Shown in pieces: positions 11,050 to 22,901 of a DNA stretch of 64,000 nucleotides. Origin of the DNA: Cladopsammia gracilis. Its lineage: Eukaryota; Cnidaria; Anthozoa; Scleractinia; Dendrophylliidae. The first letter of the stretch is position 1. Every line of letters starts with the position of its first letter. The stretch covers positions 671,001-735,000 of the forward strand of contig JAJGOT010000205.1 in the NCBI GenBank assembly GCA_022457155.1, given 5' to 3'. The translations under genes and the position numbers were made by a program. The notes under the pieces were generated by a model, which saw only the letters and a program-made list of their open reading frames with translations, was not told where the DNA came from and made no database searches.

Positions 11050-12766
11050 TACTATATAAAACCAATGTCAGATTTGAAGCAATGAATTTCTAGGTTAAAA
11101 CTTTTTGCCCACAAAATATCTATTGAAGATCCAATCAAAATATGGAAGTTTCTTTTTCAGAAAAGAAATACAATTTTCCTTTTGGTCCAAAAGAGTATGA
11201 GTAAATCTTATTCTAGCGCTTAAGAAATGAGATGAATCGAGATAGAATCAAACGACACTACTTGACAGAAAAATGGAATTTCTTTTATTAGAATAATATA
11301 ACAGCCTTTATAGATGACTGAGAGGAGAAGGCTAAGATACCAAAAGCATTAAGGAAAGTTGGAAATACTGTACTTAGGTTAAATAATACTGCTGATCCTG
11401 ACCACTATGTTTGTTGTAATATAAGACCTAGAAGTAATATAAAAAGCACTGCAGCACCATATTAGTGGTCTAATTTTCCAACAAATTAATGAGAGTTTCT
11501 AGGCACAAAGGGTCTTTTCCTTTGGCACAAAAAAGTGCTTTAAGGTTAGATTTTGTTAATATGTTTTTTGACTCAGAAGACATGAAAGAGTCCAATAAGT
11601 ATTTCTATTAGTGTTCAGACACTTTAAAATAGAACAAATTTGGGTTACAAAAATAATTAAGCAAATTATTAAGTCAATTTAAGAATGTCTCAAATCTAGC
11701 AAACACTATTTCAGCCACTTACTATAGGTAAATTTGAAAAGCAACAATATTGTGAGTTAATAAAATCAGCCACAACTGCTCTTTAAATAAATGAACTGTT
11801 CTATTTTGACTGAAGCTGAATTTAAATCTCATTTATTTTACACATTATTTATAAATCTTTGAATTCATTGGGAGGTTTTAGTGGCGGGAAGGGGTGTATT
11901 TTTTGTTGTTGCGTTTTTGCAGTTTTCTCCTTTTCTGACCAGTTTTGAATGTAACAGCCCTTGTAAAACTTCACTTTAACGCAATGCTAATTTCATGTTG
12001 GTTGTCCTGTGGTTTATGTGCAGTAAAATTTGAGATTTTTTGGTAGCCGGTCTTCCAAATGGCCACCCCTATTGTTTTTTTTTCAGGGGCTTATTTCCGC
12101 CGGAAGTTCCTTTGAAGGCGTTACCATAATCTCCGATTACTGCTAGTTTTATACTTTGGAACACATTTTTGATCCAATAATAAGGACCACTCAAGAGGCC
12201 CTGCCAGAGGGGAGTCCCGTGTCGCTTGTCTGAATTTTATAATGTCCCGTGTCGGTGTTTTGTCAGTGGTTCATGTTGCTGTCAGAAATTTAATGGAAAT
12301 CGTTTGTCCTTGTCGGAATTTAAGGTTAGAAAAAACGGTGCGTGATGCAGAAAATAGATCGCGAGCCGACAGCTAGACTGAGCACGTGGGGAAGTGAACA
12401 TGTTACGCAAAGCTATAAAAGGGAGTTACGCAAATGACAATCTACAGCCGCAAAAAAAAAACAAGATCCCTAAGAACTAAGACTTTTAGTTGGTTATTAA
12501 TTTTATTATTTCGAATAAAAGAAAATGAGACAGTAAAATGAGAAGTGATTTTATTATTGAGTAATTATTTGCACGCGAATGCTTTCAAAATCTTAGCAAT
12601 TGCGAAATTCGCTGTTGTTTTATTTTGGCATTGGGGTCGCTTTTGGTAATTCATTGGAGCAGTCTGTCGTTCGTCGCTAGTTTGTGGCTCTTGTGTTGCC
12701 ATTTCAACGCCATGTCGCCTGTCGGAATTTACCCAAGGCAGGGCCTCACTCAATACAGTAAAATCA
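11050..12766. other. Intergenic, nothing recognised
   Basis: AT-rich sequence without a supported exon. TGTCCCGTGTCG and CCCGTGTCGCTTGTC words repeat loosely at 12200-12260. No bounded element was found. Confidence 0.4.
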
Positions 12767-12884
12767 TAGCTTGCGAGCAAGCTCTTGGGCTCGGGTTTGG
12801 AGGAGCGGAGGGTGAGAGCTCTCGATCCTTTACCTCCCCCACCTCCTCTCCCCTCCCCAAGCCCGAGAGCTTGCTCGCATGCTA
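12767..12884. mobile_element. 118-bp foldback element with exact 9-bp TSD
   Basis: The ends are TAGCTTGCGAGCAAGCTC and its inverted partner GAGCTTGCTCGCATGCTA. GTAAAATCA lies directly outside both (12758-12766 and 12885-12893), an exact 9-bp duplication; the shared context extends to 11-12 bases because end bases coincide. The interior is a C-rich, G-rich pair of arms. It belongs to the same TSD class as 1977-2051. Confidence 0.8.
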
Positions 12885-12959
12885 GTAAAATCATAACTTT
12901 CTTTCCAGATCTTCTTCAGAAAGGAATGCCTGTACTGCACGTTGGTCAAAATGAAGATA

Positions 12960-13104
12960 CGGTTGAACCTCCTGTAGGTGGACACCTCCCACAAGCAGAC
13001 ACTTAGTCGTGGTCTCACCCACATACAAACACTACATTTTTAACCTCCCATAAGCGGACACTTTTTCTGGTCCCGATGGCATCTGCTTATGGGAGGTTCC
13101 ACTG
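12960..13104. mobile_element. pogo/mariner-like MITE with AAGCGGACAC units
   Basis: The left end is TA then CGGTTGAACCTCC; the right end is GGGAGGTTCCACTG. The interior repeats near-copies of CCTCCCATAAGCGGACAC in both orientations. The CAGTGGAACCTC-type end and left TA suit the Tc1/mariner-pogo group. The right flank is TT instead of TA, so the insertion evidence is incomplete. Confidence 0.55.
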
Positions 13105-14005
13105 TTTTCAATTCTGAATGCTACAATAGACTAGCAGACTTTTAGCCAAGAATTGAAACTGAGGTTCCTCAAAACTTCTTAGGTAAAATTGAGTGTCCAT
13201 AAAGTTTGTTCATAAAGTTAGAACCCTTAAAGCCTTCACATCCTGGCTGGAACCTTCAAGGCTGGTACTATGGAAAATATGGAAATTCATATAGGGCAGA
13301 TTTTAGATGTTAGTGCTATAAAATTAATATCATTGTTTATGCTCATCCTTACTACATCAATCAGATTGATTAATAAAATCTTTGTTTCTAGCTGTCTAAG
13401 GTGTAGAGATTTGAAAGGGGGCAAAAAGAACTCTTGGTACGTTCTGCTAGCTACCGTGTAGCTAGTTGTGTCTGTACTGTAACTTCTTGCAGGTTCTTGT
13501 CAAAAGAAAAAATAACGTTAACTTTTGAAACATTTATATAGACTGTTGTCTGTTTTCTAGCAACGAATTCTTCTGACATTTTTAGTTAACAGACTGGAAA
13601 TAGTTTGGAATTATAAAATAGTGAGCTGAGCCTATTCAGCAGAGAATGTTAAGTTTTGTTTGCAAAGTGTGAAGTTGGAGCATTGCATGATCAACTCCTA
13701 TGAGAATTTGCTTTGTTAAGTCCACTAACCTGAACCTTGTAAGGTTTGTTTTCTGGAGGTTTTTATATGATAAAAAGGACTTACCTTACAACGAGAAAGA
13801 CTCCGTCCTTGTCATATCACATGTAAAACAAGCTTGACAACTTGAATAATAAAGCCGTAAAGTTGGCAAACATCGGTAAACATGCATGGCCGAAGGAACA
13901 TGGCGTGACAAAATTTCCCGGGCGACTGTTCGCGCCTCGAGCCGCGCGTGACACGCACGGACTCGCAATGTAAGCGCAATCCGTTAAAGAAACCCTGCAA
14001 TCATA
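13105..14005. other. Intergenic, nothing recognised
   Basis: No supported exon or bounded repeat. Short open frames on the minus strand (about 13786-14000) have no family resemblance and no splice or signal context. Confidence 0.4.
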
Positions 14006-14053
14006 TAGGCTCGATTACCAGCCGCTTTTCCGGAAATGAGGGAATCGAGCCTA
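14006..14053. mobile_element. 48-bp hairpin, second copy of the TAGGCTCGA family
   Basis: TAGGCTCGATTACCAGCCGC at the left and GGAATCGAGCCTA at the right share ends with the element at 1977-2051. CAATCA occurs just outside both ends, at slightly different distances, which would fit a decayed 9-bp duplication. Confidence 0.6.
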
Positions 14054-14317
14054 CAATCAATGAAGAAATTAGCTAGAAATGTAAACGAATAAGACAAAAT
14101 CCAGGACAAAAATAAAGAATAAGTAATATCAGAAGCCATCCGTCGCACTCGCCTCGGGCAACAATGTGGACACAGCTTTTTCCAGGTTGTGAGTATCCAA
14201 TACTATTGATAGTAAAGAGACTGGAGTCTCTTTACTGCCGCTGATACCAAAATTAAAATTTGGGCACGGTCTCGGGCGGGCGCCACTTTACCACAACCCT
14301 GTTGCTTTTTAACTCAC

Positions 14318-14507
14318 AATAGGCCATTTGCACGATGACGTCATTTGACTACTACTACCAGAATCCTTCAGTTTTTTGTTTTGTAGTGCAAATTAGGGCT
14401 ATTGTTATTTAAACCGCACTGGGATTACAAAATTTAAATAAGAAAGGAAAAACGAAATGAATTCTGGTAGTAGTAGTCAAATGACGTCATCGTGCAAATG
14501 GCCTATT
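14318..14507. mobile_element. 190-bp MITE, AATAGGCCATTTGCACGATG family, copy 1
   Basis: The inverted ends run for about 47 bases, starting AATAGGCCATTTGCACGATG and containing TGACGTCA, the palindromic CRE/ATF site, in both arms. A second copy lies inverted at 48329-48521 with a matching interior. The target duplication is not clear. No coding capacity. Confidence 0.85.
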
Positions 14508-15576
14508 CGCTGCTCTAATTGGTTGATATAACTTTACAATCGTTCACACTGGTTTGTCACGTTTTATAAGGTGAATATCAAGATGGTGAAGAAAGAGAGA
14601 ATTCTTCCACATGCAGCTGTAACTTATGCTTGGTAGTGTTCCCTACCGAGGTTTAAAGTTCTTGAAAGGGGAACAATTAAGATTTTAAAAGCACTCGCCC
14701 ATTTTCTTGCCCGATTCTCCCTCCATCCCAGTTCAAATGTTCTCAATTAGTTGCTTATTTAACAGCTACAGTGCGAAAGCGAGTGCAATATCGGCCGATA
14801 CTACGGCCAAAATCAGGCGACTGTTTTATAACTCAACACATTGATAACAAATCGCAGTTTCGAGAGAAATTCATTGAGATATACAAAAAGGCTTACTGCA
14901 ATATTTTATCTCGCGCCATTTTTTACACAACAACTGAGCAGCGAATGAAAATGTTGCCAAGCTAAAATTAATTTAGCGTACAAAAATCTAGAGTTTTAAA
15001 CGGAAAGCTTTCGTCTGTGTCAAGAACGGGACACAGTAGTAAAAACACCATAAAATGACATAGAATTTCTTCAGTGATAAGTGTTTCGTGTCCCCAAAAG
15101 TTCAATTCTGAATAAAAACAAATTAAACAAACACACGGCTATCTGAAAAGAGCATTTTCGTTCGCGGTCCTTTGCTTCTTACTCGCCAAGAAACACTGCG
15201 ACACAACGCGCAAATTTCGCGCCTTTTTTGTCCAATCATGTGATCATAACATTTCTCTTTTCTTTTCCCTTTTTATGTTATAGTTTCACGCATTTTTTTT
15301 TTTATAAATGTTGAATTATAACCATAACACTTCTTATACGACGAGCCACAACCGAAAGAATGGAACTGAAAAGACCAGATCAACACTAGAAATAATGCGA
15401 GTTTAATCAAACTAGGTAGACACCCTACCCCATTAGCCCAGGAATATGGCTCCCGCCACAAGGGCCCCTCTTATCGCTGAGGCGAATTCGCGCAAGTGCG
15501 TGTCTGCCGGTTTACCCTCAGAAGCGAACGTCCCAAGCGGCTGTAACGGAGAGGGGTGGTTGCATTAGCAGACTAA

Positions 15577-15698
15577 AGCCCGGTTCAAACGTCGAACTTC
15601 ACATGTGCCGAATCTAATGCATATAAGCAAGAACAATAGATTTTGCTCATTTGCATTAGATTCCGGGTACATGTGAAGTTCGACGTTTGAACCGGGCC
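15577..15698. mobile_element. PIF/Harbinger-like MITE, TAA target duplication
   Basis: AGCCCGGTTCAAACGTCGAA at the left and its inverted partner TTCGACGTTTGAACCGGGCC at the right bound 122 bp. TAA lies just outside both ends (15574-15576 and 15699-15701). Three-base TWA duplication plus GGCCCGGTTCA-type ends fit the PIF/Harbinger superfamily. It shares its ends with 18791-19522. Confidence 0.7.
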
Positions 15699-16354
15699 TA
15701 ACTATCCACAAGGGATATTTCATTTAACCCCTTCGTGATATGGATCTCGCGCAGTTTCTCGCAGGAGCTCCATGATGGCTTGGAGTCCAGTGAGGGACTT
15801 GAAACCTAAAAAAATAAACAGAGGAAGTTCTTTTGCGACCCCACTAAGTTCCCGCTTCTATACATACATACATACTTTATCGTGTCCTCCCCATAGGGGC
15901 TTTTCAGGAACAATAGATATGGACGTATCAACGAAAGGATGCAATAAAACTAAAACACATGAAAATGTTCCGGTACATAAGATCTTAAAAGATCTGGTTA
16001 GAGTGGTATTGACCAATCACATTGGTTACCTCAATCTTGTTAGCGTGGACTAACGCCACTGAACGAGGGCTTGCCCGCAGGCTATTATTTTCGCTAACAA
16101 CTCAATACTGAATGTGCACAAGATTTTTTAACAAATAAACTGCAAAAGGCTGCAATCCTCAAAAGTGAGTCGCAACCTTGATGGTCATTAAAACTCACAA
16201 ATTGTATAAAAGGAACTTTTATATTTTTATCTCCACTATCGTTCATATGATAACCATACTGTACTGACTGACTCTCGAGTTAGTGTAGGGTGTAGTGAGC
16301 GAGACCATGAAGGTTATAATTACACTGATCATATAAATCATCATGTTAGATAAG

Positions 16355-17210
16355 GAGGGGGACATTGGGGTCTGCGGTATTGCGGTATTGGGCAATTTTT
16401 CATGTGGTGTTTCGGTAATTCTAATATAAAATTGCGGTATTGCGGTATTTCCAAAACCTGCGAGATTCCGTTTTTTAGCGTTTCAGTCGGTTTTAAAAAT
16501 TACCCTCCAATGTTTTACGACCCTTTTTGATCCTTTTTCAGTTTCTGGTCGTCCTTGTCTAACTAGCCTGTGACAGCCGCTTCCTCCCCTCTCCCCGATT
16601 TTTTTCTGAGGGGAGGAAGCGGCTGTCACAGGCTATGTCTAACAGCTCTTAAATCCTCTAATCCGTCACGCCAGTTTATATTACATGAAAGGTGATAACA
16701 CTTTGGTCGTTTTACAACCAATTAAAAGTCATTAACTTGCCTTAACATTCGATAAACAAAATCTAAGCAGATTTTTGCGGAAAATTTAATGAACAGAGTA
16801 GCGGTTTCGGTATTCTAACGATTTTGGACAAGGTTTTTGACGTATTGCGGTATTTGGCGATTTTTTTGCGATATTACGGTACAGTGTATTTGTCAATTTT
16901 TTGGCGGTATTACGGGGGGTGACAACTCTAAGAAGGCCTGTTTCGGGAGAAAAACACAATTCTTCCGGGAATCTGAAGATTTTGCCGGGAATCGGGAGAC
17001 TCGAAAGATTTTCGGGGAAACATGAGATAATGTTGTTAAAATTTCGGGAAGTTTGAAATTTTTGCGTGAATGTCTCCGAAAAAATCGGGAAGATATTCCA
17101 AATTTTCGGGACAACTTTCAGTTCCACACAGTATTGCTCAAACAGCGTTTATGACAGTTGTCACCCCCCGTGGTATTGCGGTGTTCAGAACCCCCCAATG
17201 CCCCCCCCTC
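16355..17210. mobile_element. 856-bp TIR element with GAGGGGG(A/G)CATTGGGG ends
   Basis: The left end reads GAGGGGGACATTGGGGTC; the right end is the complement of GAGGGGGGGGCATTGGGGGG. GATAAG flanks both sides (16349-16354 and 17211-17216). The interior is rich in GCGGTATTGCGGTATT units near both ends. A separate 72-bp hairpin (16564-16635) is nested inside. No transposase was seen. Confidence 0.75.
16564..16635. mobile_element. 72-bp perfect hairpin nested in another element, 8-bp TSD
   Basis: TAGCCTGTGACAGCCGCTTC and its continuation to about 28 bases are perfectly complementary to the right arm, around a 16-base loop. TGTCTAAC lies exactly outside both ends (16556-16563 and 16636-16643). 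A ninth base mismatches (T/A), so a 9-bp duplication is possible. The perfect arms suggest recent insertion. Confidence 0.85.
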
Positions 17211-17402
17211 GATAAGAGATAAAATGGCAAAGGGTTAGTTAAGGGTTAGTACGTGAATAAGGTGGTCAAACAGAGAGCCTTGAACTATTGGTGTCAAACT
17301 GGTGTCATGTCACCAAATCGTAGACTAAGATAATGAAACAGAGAATTCTTCTAGCCAGACTTTCTTGATGCTCAAGTCAGTAAGACTGAAGAAAGAACAG
17401 TA

Positions 17403-17640
17403 TTAGAGCGGTTTTCAATTGAGTGTCGTATTTCAAAGTAATTACTCTGGCCAATCACAACAGTCGCAGACAATCTAATGAACCAATCAGAACACAAAGC
17501 AAATACATGTCGCCGGTACCAAGCGCGGGAAATCACGATTGGTTTTGGTTTTAGCGGAGCACTTGCCAGGCCGAAGGCCTGGCTGCGCAGCTCCATACTC
17601 ATAGAACCTACGCCGTGATTTTTCATGGTCATGGCTAGCG
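17403..17640 (+). repeat. Dispersed repeat with AGAGCGGTTTTCAATTGAG start
   Basis: TTAGAGCGGTTTTCAATTGA begins a stretch that is similar to 53193-53290 (GCGGTTTTAAATTGAGTATC, then AAAGTAATT and GCTCGCGCC-type words). The complement of TTAGAGCGGTTTTAAATT is at 19528-19545, so the two could be the ends of one 2.1-kb element into which 18791-19522 inserted. I recognise it only as a repeat family. Confidence 0.5.
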
Positions 17641-18790
17641 GAATGTTTCGCGGGCGCGTGTCCGTCCGCCCGTGTTGGACAACATCCGGGATCTTAGCAA
17701 TTTTGTTTTTCGCGCGGCCACACAGCCGTGAGCTCGGTAAACACTTTAGTTGTTTTCTTGTGCCTAGCGGAGAATTAAACTCGTTATTTTACTGCATTTT
17801 TTCGCGGTTTGCTACTCAAGACAGGGATACTAATTAAGGTATACTCAGAAGCCGCTTTAGTGGAAAAAGACGAGCTTTCAGGGATAAAATCTTGCTTCGA
17901 GGAACTTCATGTATTACGTTTTTATCAATGCGGGAGATGATTAATTTTCAGAACCAGAAGCGGAGATTTGAATTTCCAAGCAAGCGAGGAATTTAAAGGT
18001 AAAACAGATTACAGTTTTCGATGAGAATTTATGTTGTTATCAATCTGTGAGTGACTTGTTATTAGTGTTATTGTTAGTTTTGGCGAATTGATTTTAAAAC
18101 GTGCCTAAATTTAGTTGTATCGATCTCTTGAATTTCATCGAAGAAAGCTTGAACTCGATGAGCTATAAGTAAATGGTACGCGTTTTGCTTTTAAACGTAA
18201 ACTAATGGAGATTTGAATAAATTTTTTCGAAAGAAGATTGTGTTGTCCATTTTTATGTGTTTGTTCATTCATTAGATAGATTGAAAAGCGATTTTATGTA
18301 AACAAAACAAGACTTGATTTTATAGTACAGTTCTATCTTCACTCGCATCGCCTTATGCAAATATGTTTGTGTATTTTTGCAATTTTTGATTTTCAAATCA
18401 GTTTCTCGGGCAATTTTTGACAAACATAAACTGTATTTTATTCGGAAACTAGTGGTACTATTTATTCTAGACAGAGAAAAGTTGTTTTTGTGAACTTTTG
18501 TACGGTCTATAAAAATGTACTGTGCAGACGGTCGCGTAATACTGTTTTTGAGAATTGCTAAAATTGAAAATAGCCCGTTCGTCAATCTTAATTCTTGTGC
18601 TTCCAACCTTTCACCTTAGTTAAGTTTCACCTTAGTTAAGCTTGTTCAAAGTGCGACGCTGTTAGGCTTGGGCTATCTATATATATTATTTCTGAGTGGT
18701 CGAGGAAGTGGCGCGCTATTTTTTGGCCAATCACAATGCGTACCAAAGCAAGCAAGACCAAAGCAATTGCGAAATTGCTTTCGACACTTA

Positions 18791-19522
18791 GGCCCGGTTC
18801 AAACGTCGAACTTTACATGTGCCGAACCTAATAATTAGGTTCGGCACATGTAAAGATCGACGTATGAATCAACTAGGAACAGCACTTTTGTATTTGGGTC
18901 GACTCTGCCGTTCTATTCGACTGAGCTTGTCGAATAGAACGGCAAAAGATCGACTTCGATTCATACGTCGAACTTCACATGTGCCGAACCTAATGCATAA
19001 TTTATGTTAACGTATTTTTCAATATAACCGGGCTTCTGATTGGCTATCAGAGTGGGTTTTCGCGCCTTTGCAGACAAAACTCACAGAAGCGTAACGACGG
19101 TTACCAGCATTCACATTGTAGTCATTGTAGATTTTTAGACTGAACCTGGACAGCTTAAATCGATCTTCTAAAAAGTTGCTTTTCTTTATATCCATAAATA
19201 AATCGTAATGTATTTTAAAATTTATGGCGTAACTTTATTTTGTCCAAATATCACGATCGCGATCTCTTCAGCTGTCTCCTTGCCATAACAGGACACAAAG
19301 CACACTAAAATCAAAACAAGAATTTCCAGGCTTGGTGAATTTTACTTTTTTCGGTTTATTTCCCTATTTTAAGCAGTAAGGATGATATTTCTTTTCGCCA
19401 CGAATTAGGTTCGGTACATGTAAAGTTCGACCGTCTGAATCAACAGTCGAACTTAATAGTTTGGGTCGACCTAAATAGGTATTAGGTTCGGCACATGTAA
19501 AGTTCGACGTTTGAACCGGGCC
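18791..19522. mobile_element. 732-bp PIF/Harbinger-like element with nested inverted copies
   Basis: GGCCCGGTTCAAACGTCGAA at the left and TTCGACGTTTGAACCGGGCC at the right bound the element; TTA flanks both (18788-18790 and 19523-19525). Inner copies of the end (CATGTGCCGAACCTAAT and complements) recur at 18820-18860, 18960-18995 and 19400-19500, so smaller elements or partial duplications lie inside. Another palindrome (CCGTTCTATTCGAC with GTCGAATAGAACGG) is at about 18909-18943. No transposase. Confidence 0.7.
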
Positions 19523-19525
19523 TTA

Positions 19526-20295
19526 ATTTAAAACCGCTCTAATGGTGTATCACTGGTGAATGACTTGGAAAGAGTTATAAGTGCGGAGAATTAAGTTAGT
19601 AGAGAGAATTAGGAAAGAGTTAGTGAAGTGGTTTGAATTCGCTCCTTGATCCTCTCGGCCAAGATAGAAACAAGGAAAAAAAAACAGTGTTATGAAGCAA
19701 AATATGGAGTAACTAATAGCGCCAAACAAAAAAAAACTATCCAAAAGTTTTCATTTGAATAATATGGCTTTGTGGTTGACCGATCAAAGAAATTTTAGCT
19801 CGGTCACGTCTCGTTTCTGACCGGTCAAAATATTGAAAAGAAGTTTCTATATAGTTTCTTATATCATTTACTATAATTGCTAAAGCCCCCTCAAGTCGGA
19901 GATCGTTTACAACAAAACTGAAGTAACAATTTTACTATAGCTTTTGATCCCTGTTTCGACATCAAACTCAAAATGCAGGGCAGGCAACTTATTAGAACAA
20001 CAATCGAAACTCGGTACAGTAATAAGTAATTGCTCATCAAATTCGACCTTAATTTGCAAACAGTTTAATTCGTTTTTATTTTGACGAGATTTAAAATTAG
20101 GTTGTAATGTAAAGGAAGCTTACGGCAATGCTCAAACTGACAGTCTTTCGTAATCACGTAAGTTACAGGGCTGCAAGAGAGGAAACTTTGCCATGCTTCA
20201 GCTTGGAATGTAGAAAAAATAGGAAACAGTTAACTGCTTTCTGTTTAACGATTATGTGATTGTACATGCAAAGTTCTGGATCTCTTTCTCGTTGT
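19526..20295. other. Intergenic, nothing recognised beyond a repeat end
   Basis: The first 20 bases are the inverted end described at 17403. The remainder is AT-rich with no supported exon. Confidence 0.4.
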
Positions 20296-21050
20296 ATGAG
20301 CGCTTACCATTTGAATGGAATTTCCGGTTAGAATCTTTCGACAAATGGTACTGGACTTTCCTAACTGAAGGAAACGGAACAGGAATGACCTGTACCATTT
20401 GTATTTTACCGAATGCCGAGAGGCACTGGGAGTGAAAAACAAAATGACGGCGGGAATATTAAATTAACAGGCAAATACTTTTATAAGCTTACCCTAAAAC
20501 GCGATTGTACCGCTTTCAAGCCCTGCTACAATTCTCCAGATTTTACCAGAACAATCATTTATTTATTTACTTACTCACTCAAGTTTAAACGCTAGAATTC
20601 CAGCTCTGATTCTTTGCTACGTACGACTACTTCAATTTTGCGAATCACTATCCCATGACAAGCATGCAGCAAGCACGAATCGTAAAAGTTAAAGTAAAAC
20701 AACTACCGGCAGTCAAAAATGTCCATGCACCTGTAATTTCGTAGCATTGCTGTAGGAAATCTGTCAATATAGCCGATGAAAAGTGGCAATTTTCACACGA
20801 ACAAACTCGGAGTAAATTTCCTTCTTCAAAGTGATCCGCCATCTTCGAGCTTTTTATTTCTCGAAGAAGCCTGGTACTAGTGATGCCAACAAATGGTACA
20901 GAAAATTCCGGTCGTTTCGGTAAAAGCGAGAAAAAGGAAATACCTTGAAAGGTATTACCTTTTCCCCGGAAAATTTCCGTTGGGATGAACTGTTCCATTT
21001 GTTTTTCCACCGGAATAACCGTTTTTTCCATACAAATGGTAAACGCTCAT
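20296..21050. mobile_element. Possible 755-bp TIR element, ATGAGCGYTTACCATTTG ends
   Basis: ATGAGCGCTTACCATTTGAA at the left is matched by the complement of ATGAGCGTTTACCATTTGTA at the right. Inside, ACAAATGGTAC and GTACCATTTGT pair at 20341-20402. GGAAATTTCC-like and TTTCCGG-like words recur near both ends, and similar words appear at 36340-36540. I found no target duplication, so the outer bounds are tentative. Confidence 0.55.
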
Positions 21051-21677
21051 GATGTGATATCCCATTTCAAGGTAACCGAGTTCGTAGTAAAATCACGCCA
21101 AACCCTGTTATTCTTGGACTGCAAGGCTTAGTAGCCGGATCTATCAATCTCGATCTCCCGGATGTTTAATGGATGGAAAAGAAACAATCGCAATCGCAAA
21201 GCCGTTTATCAATCATCAGAACATCTGTATTCTAGTAATCTGTGGCCGCAAGCTACTTGCAAAATTTTCTATTTCTGAATGTCTCATTAAAAAGTCTCAA
21301 AATTCTTATTCGTTTGGAACATGACTGAGATATTCAGTTGATGATTTGACTGTTTATTTAAGACGGTATAAGAATGTACGTGACTGGTCAACATGACAGG
21401 CAATGGAAGGTTTTGTCCGGTCAAGTCGCCATTCTGACCGGACATTGTCCGTTGATCGGCCGTTATTTTGAGCCCTAACGAGCGAGGCTTTGCTGTTATT
21501 TGTTTGTTTTATACATACTGAGATTTATGATTGGACGAAACGCTTTATTCACGTGTGAGAAAGTCGTTTCGCCATTCTGATTGGCTGCAAACTCTCAATA
21601 CGTATGAAATAAAAAGGGGTAGTTAGTAAAGAAACTGTGGTACAGCGTCGAAGGGGGAGTGAAATACGAATATTTGG

Positions 21678-21867
21678 TTTTAGTATATACTGAAACAGTG
21701 GATAGCATTTTTGGCGCGCTATGATTGGCTACTGAAACTCGGAATAGCAAGTGCTATTCACCTCCCAGCAATTTGCGCGCGAAAATTGTAATCGTTGACA
21801 GGAATAAATGAGTTAAAAGGCATCATTTTCGTTATGTTATCTCACTGTTTCAGTATATACTAAAACA
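21678..21867. mobile_element. MITE with GTTTTAGTATATACTGAAAC-type ends
   Basis: TTTTAGTATATACTGAAACA on the left is mirrored by CTGTTTCAGTATATACTAAAAC on the right, giving arms of about 25 bases around a 140-base interior. It abuts the palindrome at 21868-21972. The two may form a single compound element. Confidence 0.75.
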
Positions 21868-21972
21868 ACTATTCACCTCAGTGTAGGTGGGTAGTGGTGG
21901 ATATTTACTTCGCCGCTTCGCGGCTCGCAAAGTATCCACCACTACCCACCTACACTTCGGTGAATAGTTGTT
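21868..21972. mobile_element. 105-bp palindrome, AACTATTCACCTCAGTGTAG arms
   Basis: AACTATTCACCTCAGTGTAG and the following GTGGGTAGTGGTGGATA pair with TATCCACCACTACCCAC and CTACACTTCGGTGAATAGTT. The central loop is a CGCCGCTTCGCGGC hairpin. It is directly joined to the preceding element. Confidence 0.8.
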
Positions 21973-21993
21973 AATTATCAGTAATTATCAGCT

Positions 21994-22134
21994 GAGTTGA
22001 TAAAGTAAATTGGCCGCCATAAAGCGATTCAAAGGCTGACGTTTCAAGCGCTAGCCCTTAGTCAGAGAGAAGGCCAGCACTTAAAATGACAGCTTTTGAA
22101 TCTCTTAACGGCGGCCAATTTACTTTATCAACTC
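21994..22134. mobile_element. MITE with GAGTTGATAAAGTAAATTGG ends
   Basis: GAGTTGATAAAGTAAATTGG plus CCGCC at the left pairs with GGCGGCCAATTTACTTTATC and AACTC at the right. The interior has a CTGACGTTTCAAGCGCTAGC segment that looks familiar from dispersed repeats of marine invertebrates. It begins 21 bases after the preceding palindrome. Confidence 0.75.
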
Positions 22135-22468
22135 CGTTGATAAAGCAAAATTTTCGTGTTTCAAATTTGTTTACTTGAAACCCAGCCAAGGAACGAGAAT
22201 ATTTGAAAGTAAATTGCCCAAATTGATGAAAATGAATATACTTTGCAAAACTGAAATTAGCTCAACTTAAACTCTCCTTAAATACTTCAAGCTCAATATC
22301 CTAACTAAGGCATTTTGAAAATCATCGTCAGTTTTGGGTCCTTGTTCTATGTTCTAGCTAGTTCTGAATCGATTTTCTCACTACTGATTCTAGCTAAATA
22401 TAAATTGCAACTTACATTGTCACGGGCCAATATTATCACGTATCTGACTTATATTAAACTAAACTGTA

Positions 22469-22901
22469 CAGTGGAGTCCCGTTATCTAGAATCTTTTCGC
22501 TAGTCCCAGGAGGTTGGTGTCAAGTTTCATTCTCTTTCTGCTACTGTATACAGTACAGTATTGAGTACGCGCTACTCAAGGCAGTACGAAGTGAGCTAAA
22601 TATTTTATGTGTCACAGTACTGTATACAGTACTGTATGGGTGCCTCATGATTAAAATCCAAATGTTTTCCCTGTCGTTGGTGTTGATTCGAGATATCGGG
22701 GGTGAAATTGTGAGAAAATTATCACTCGGGGACACAAGTTTGGTTCGAGTCAACGGGGTTTTCGAGATATCAGAGGTTTGAGATATCCTGGGTAAAATTA
22801 CAGTGATACACTGACGCAAGTCCATAGGACGCGGCGTCAAGCTCGAGATACATAACGGGAAGTTCGAGATATCCGGGGTTCGAGATGACGGGATTCCACT
22901 C
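22469..22901. mobile_element. pogo/Tigger-like MITE with TA duplication and TTCGAGATATC units
   Basis: The left end is CAGTGGAGTCCCGTTATCTA; the right is GATGACGGGATTCCACT plus one base. TA lies outside both (22467-22468 and 22902-22903). The interior carries at least five near-copies of TTCGAGATATC, mostly in the right half. A second pair of inverted words, CTGTATACAGTAC, occurs at 22543-22640. TA duplication and CAGTGGA ends suggest the Tc1/mariner-pogo group. Confidence 0.7.

Noticed and set aside
22036..22065. Hammerhead-ribozyme-like core on the minus strand (CTGACTA ... TTGAAACGTC)
   Set aside because: The consensus needs CUGANGA, but the G is a U here, and GAAAC runs straight into GUC with no loop for stem III. 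At best a dead or unrelated motif.
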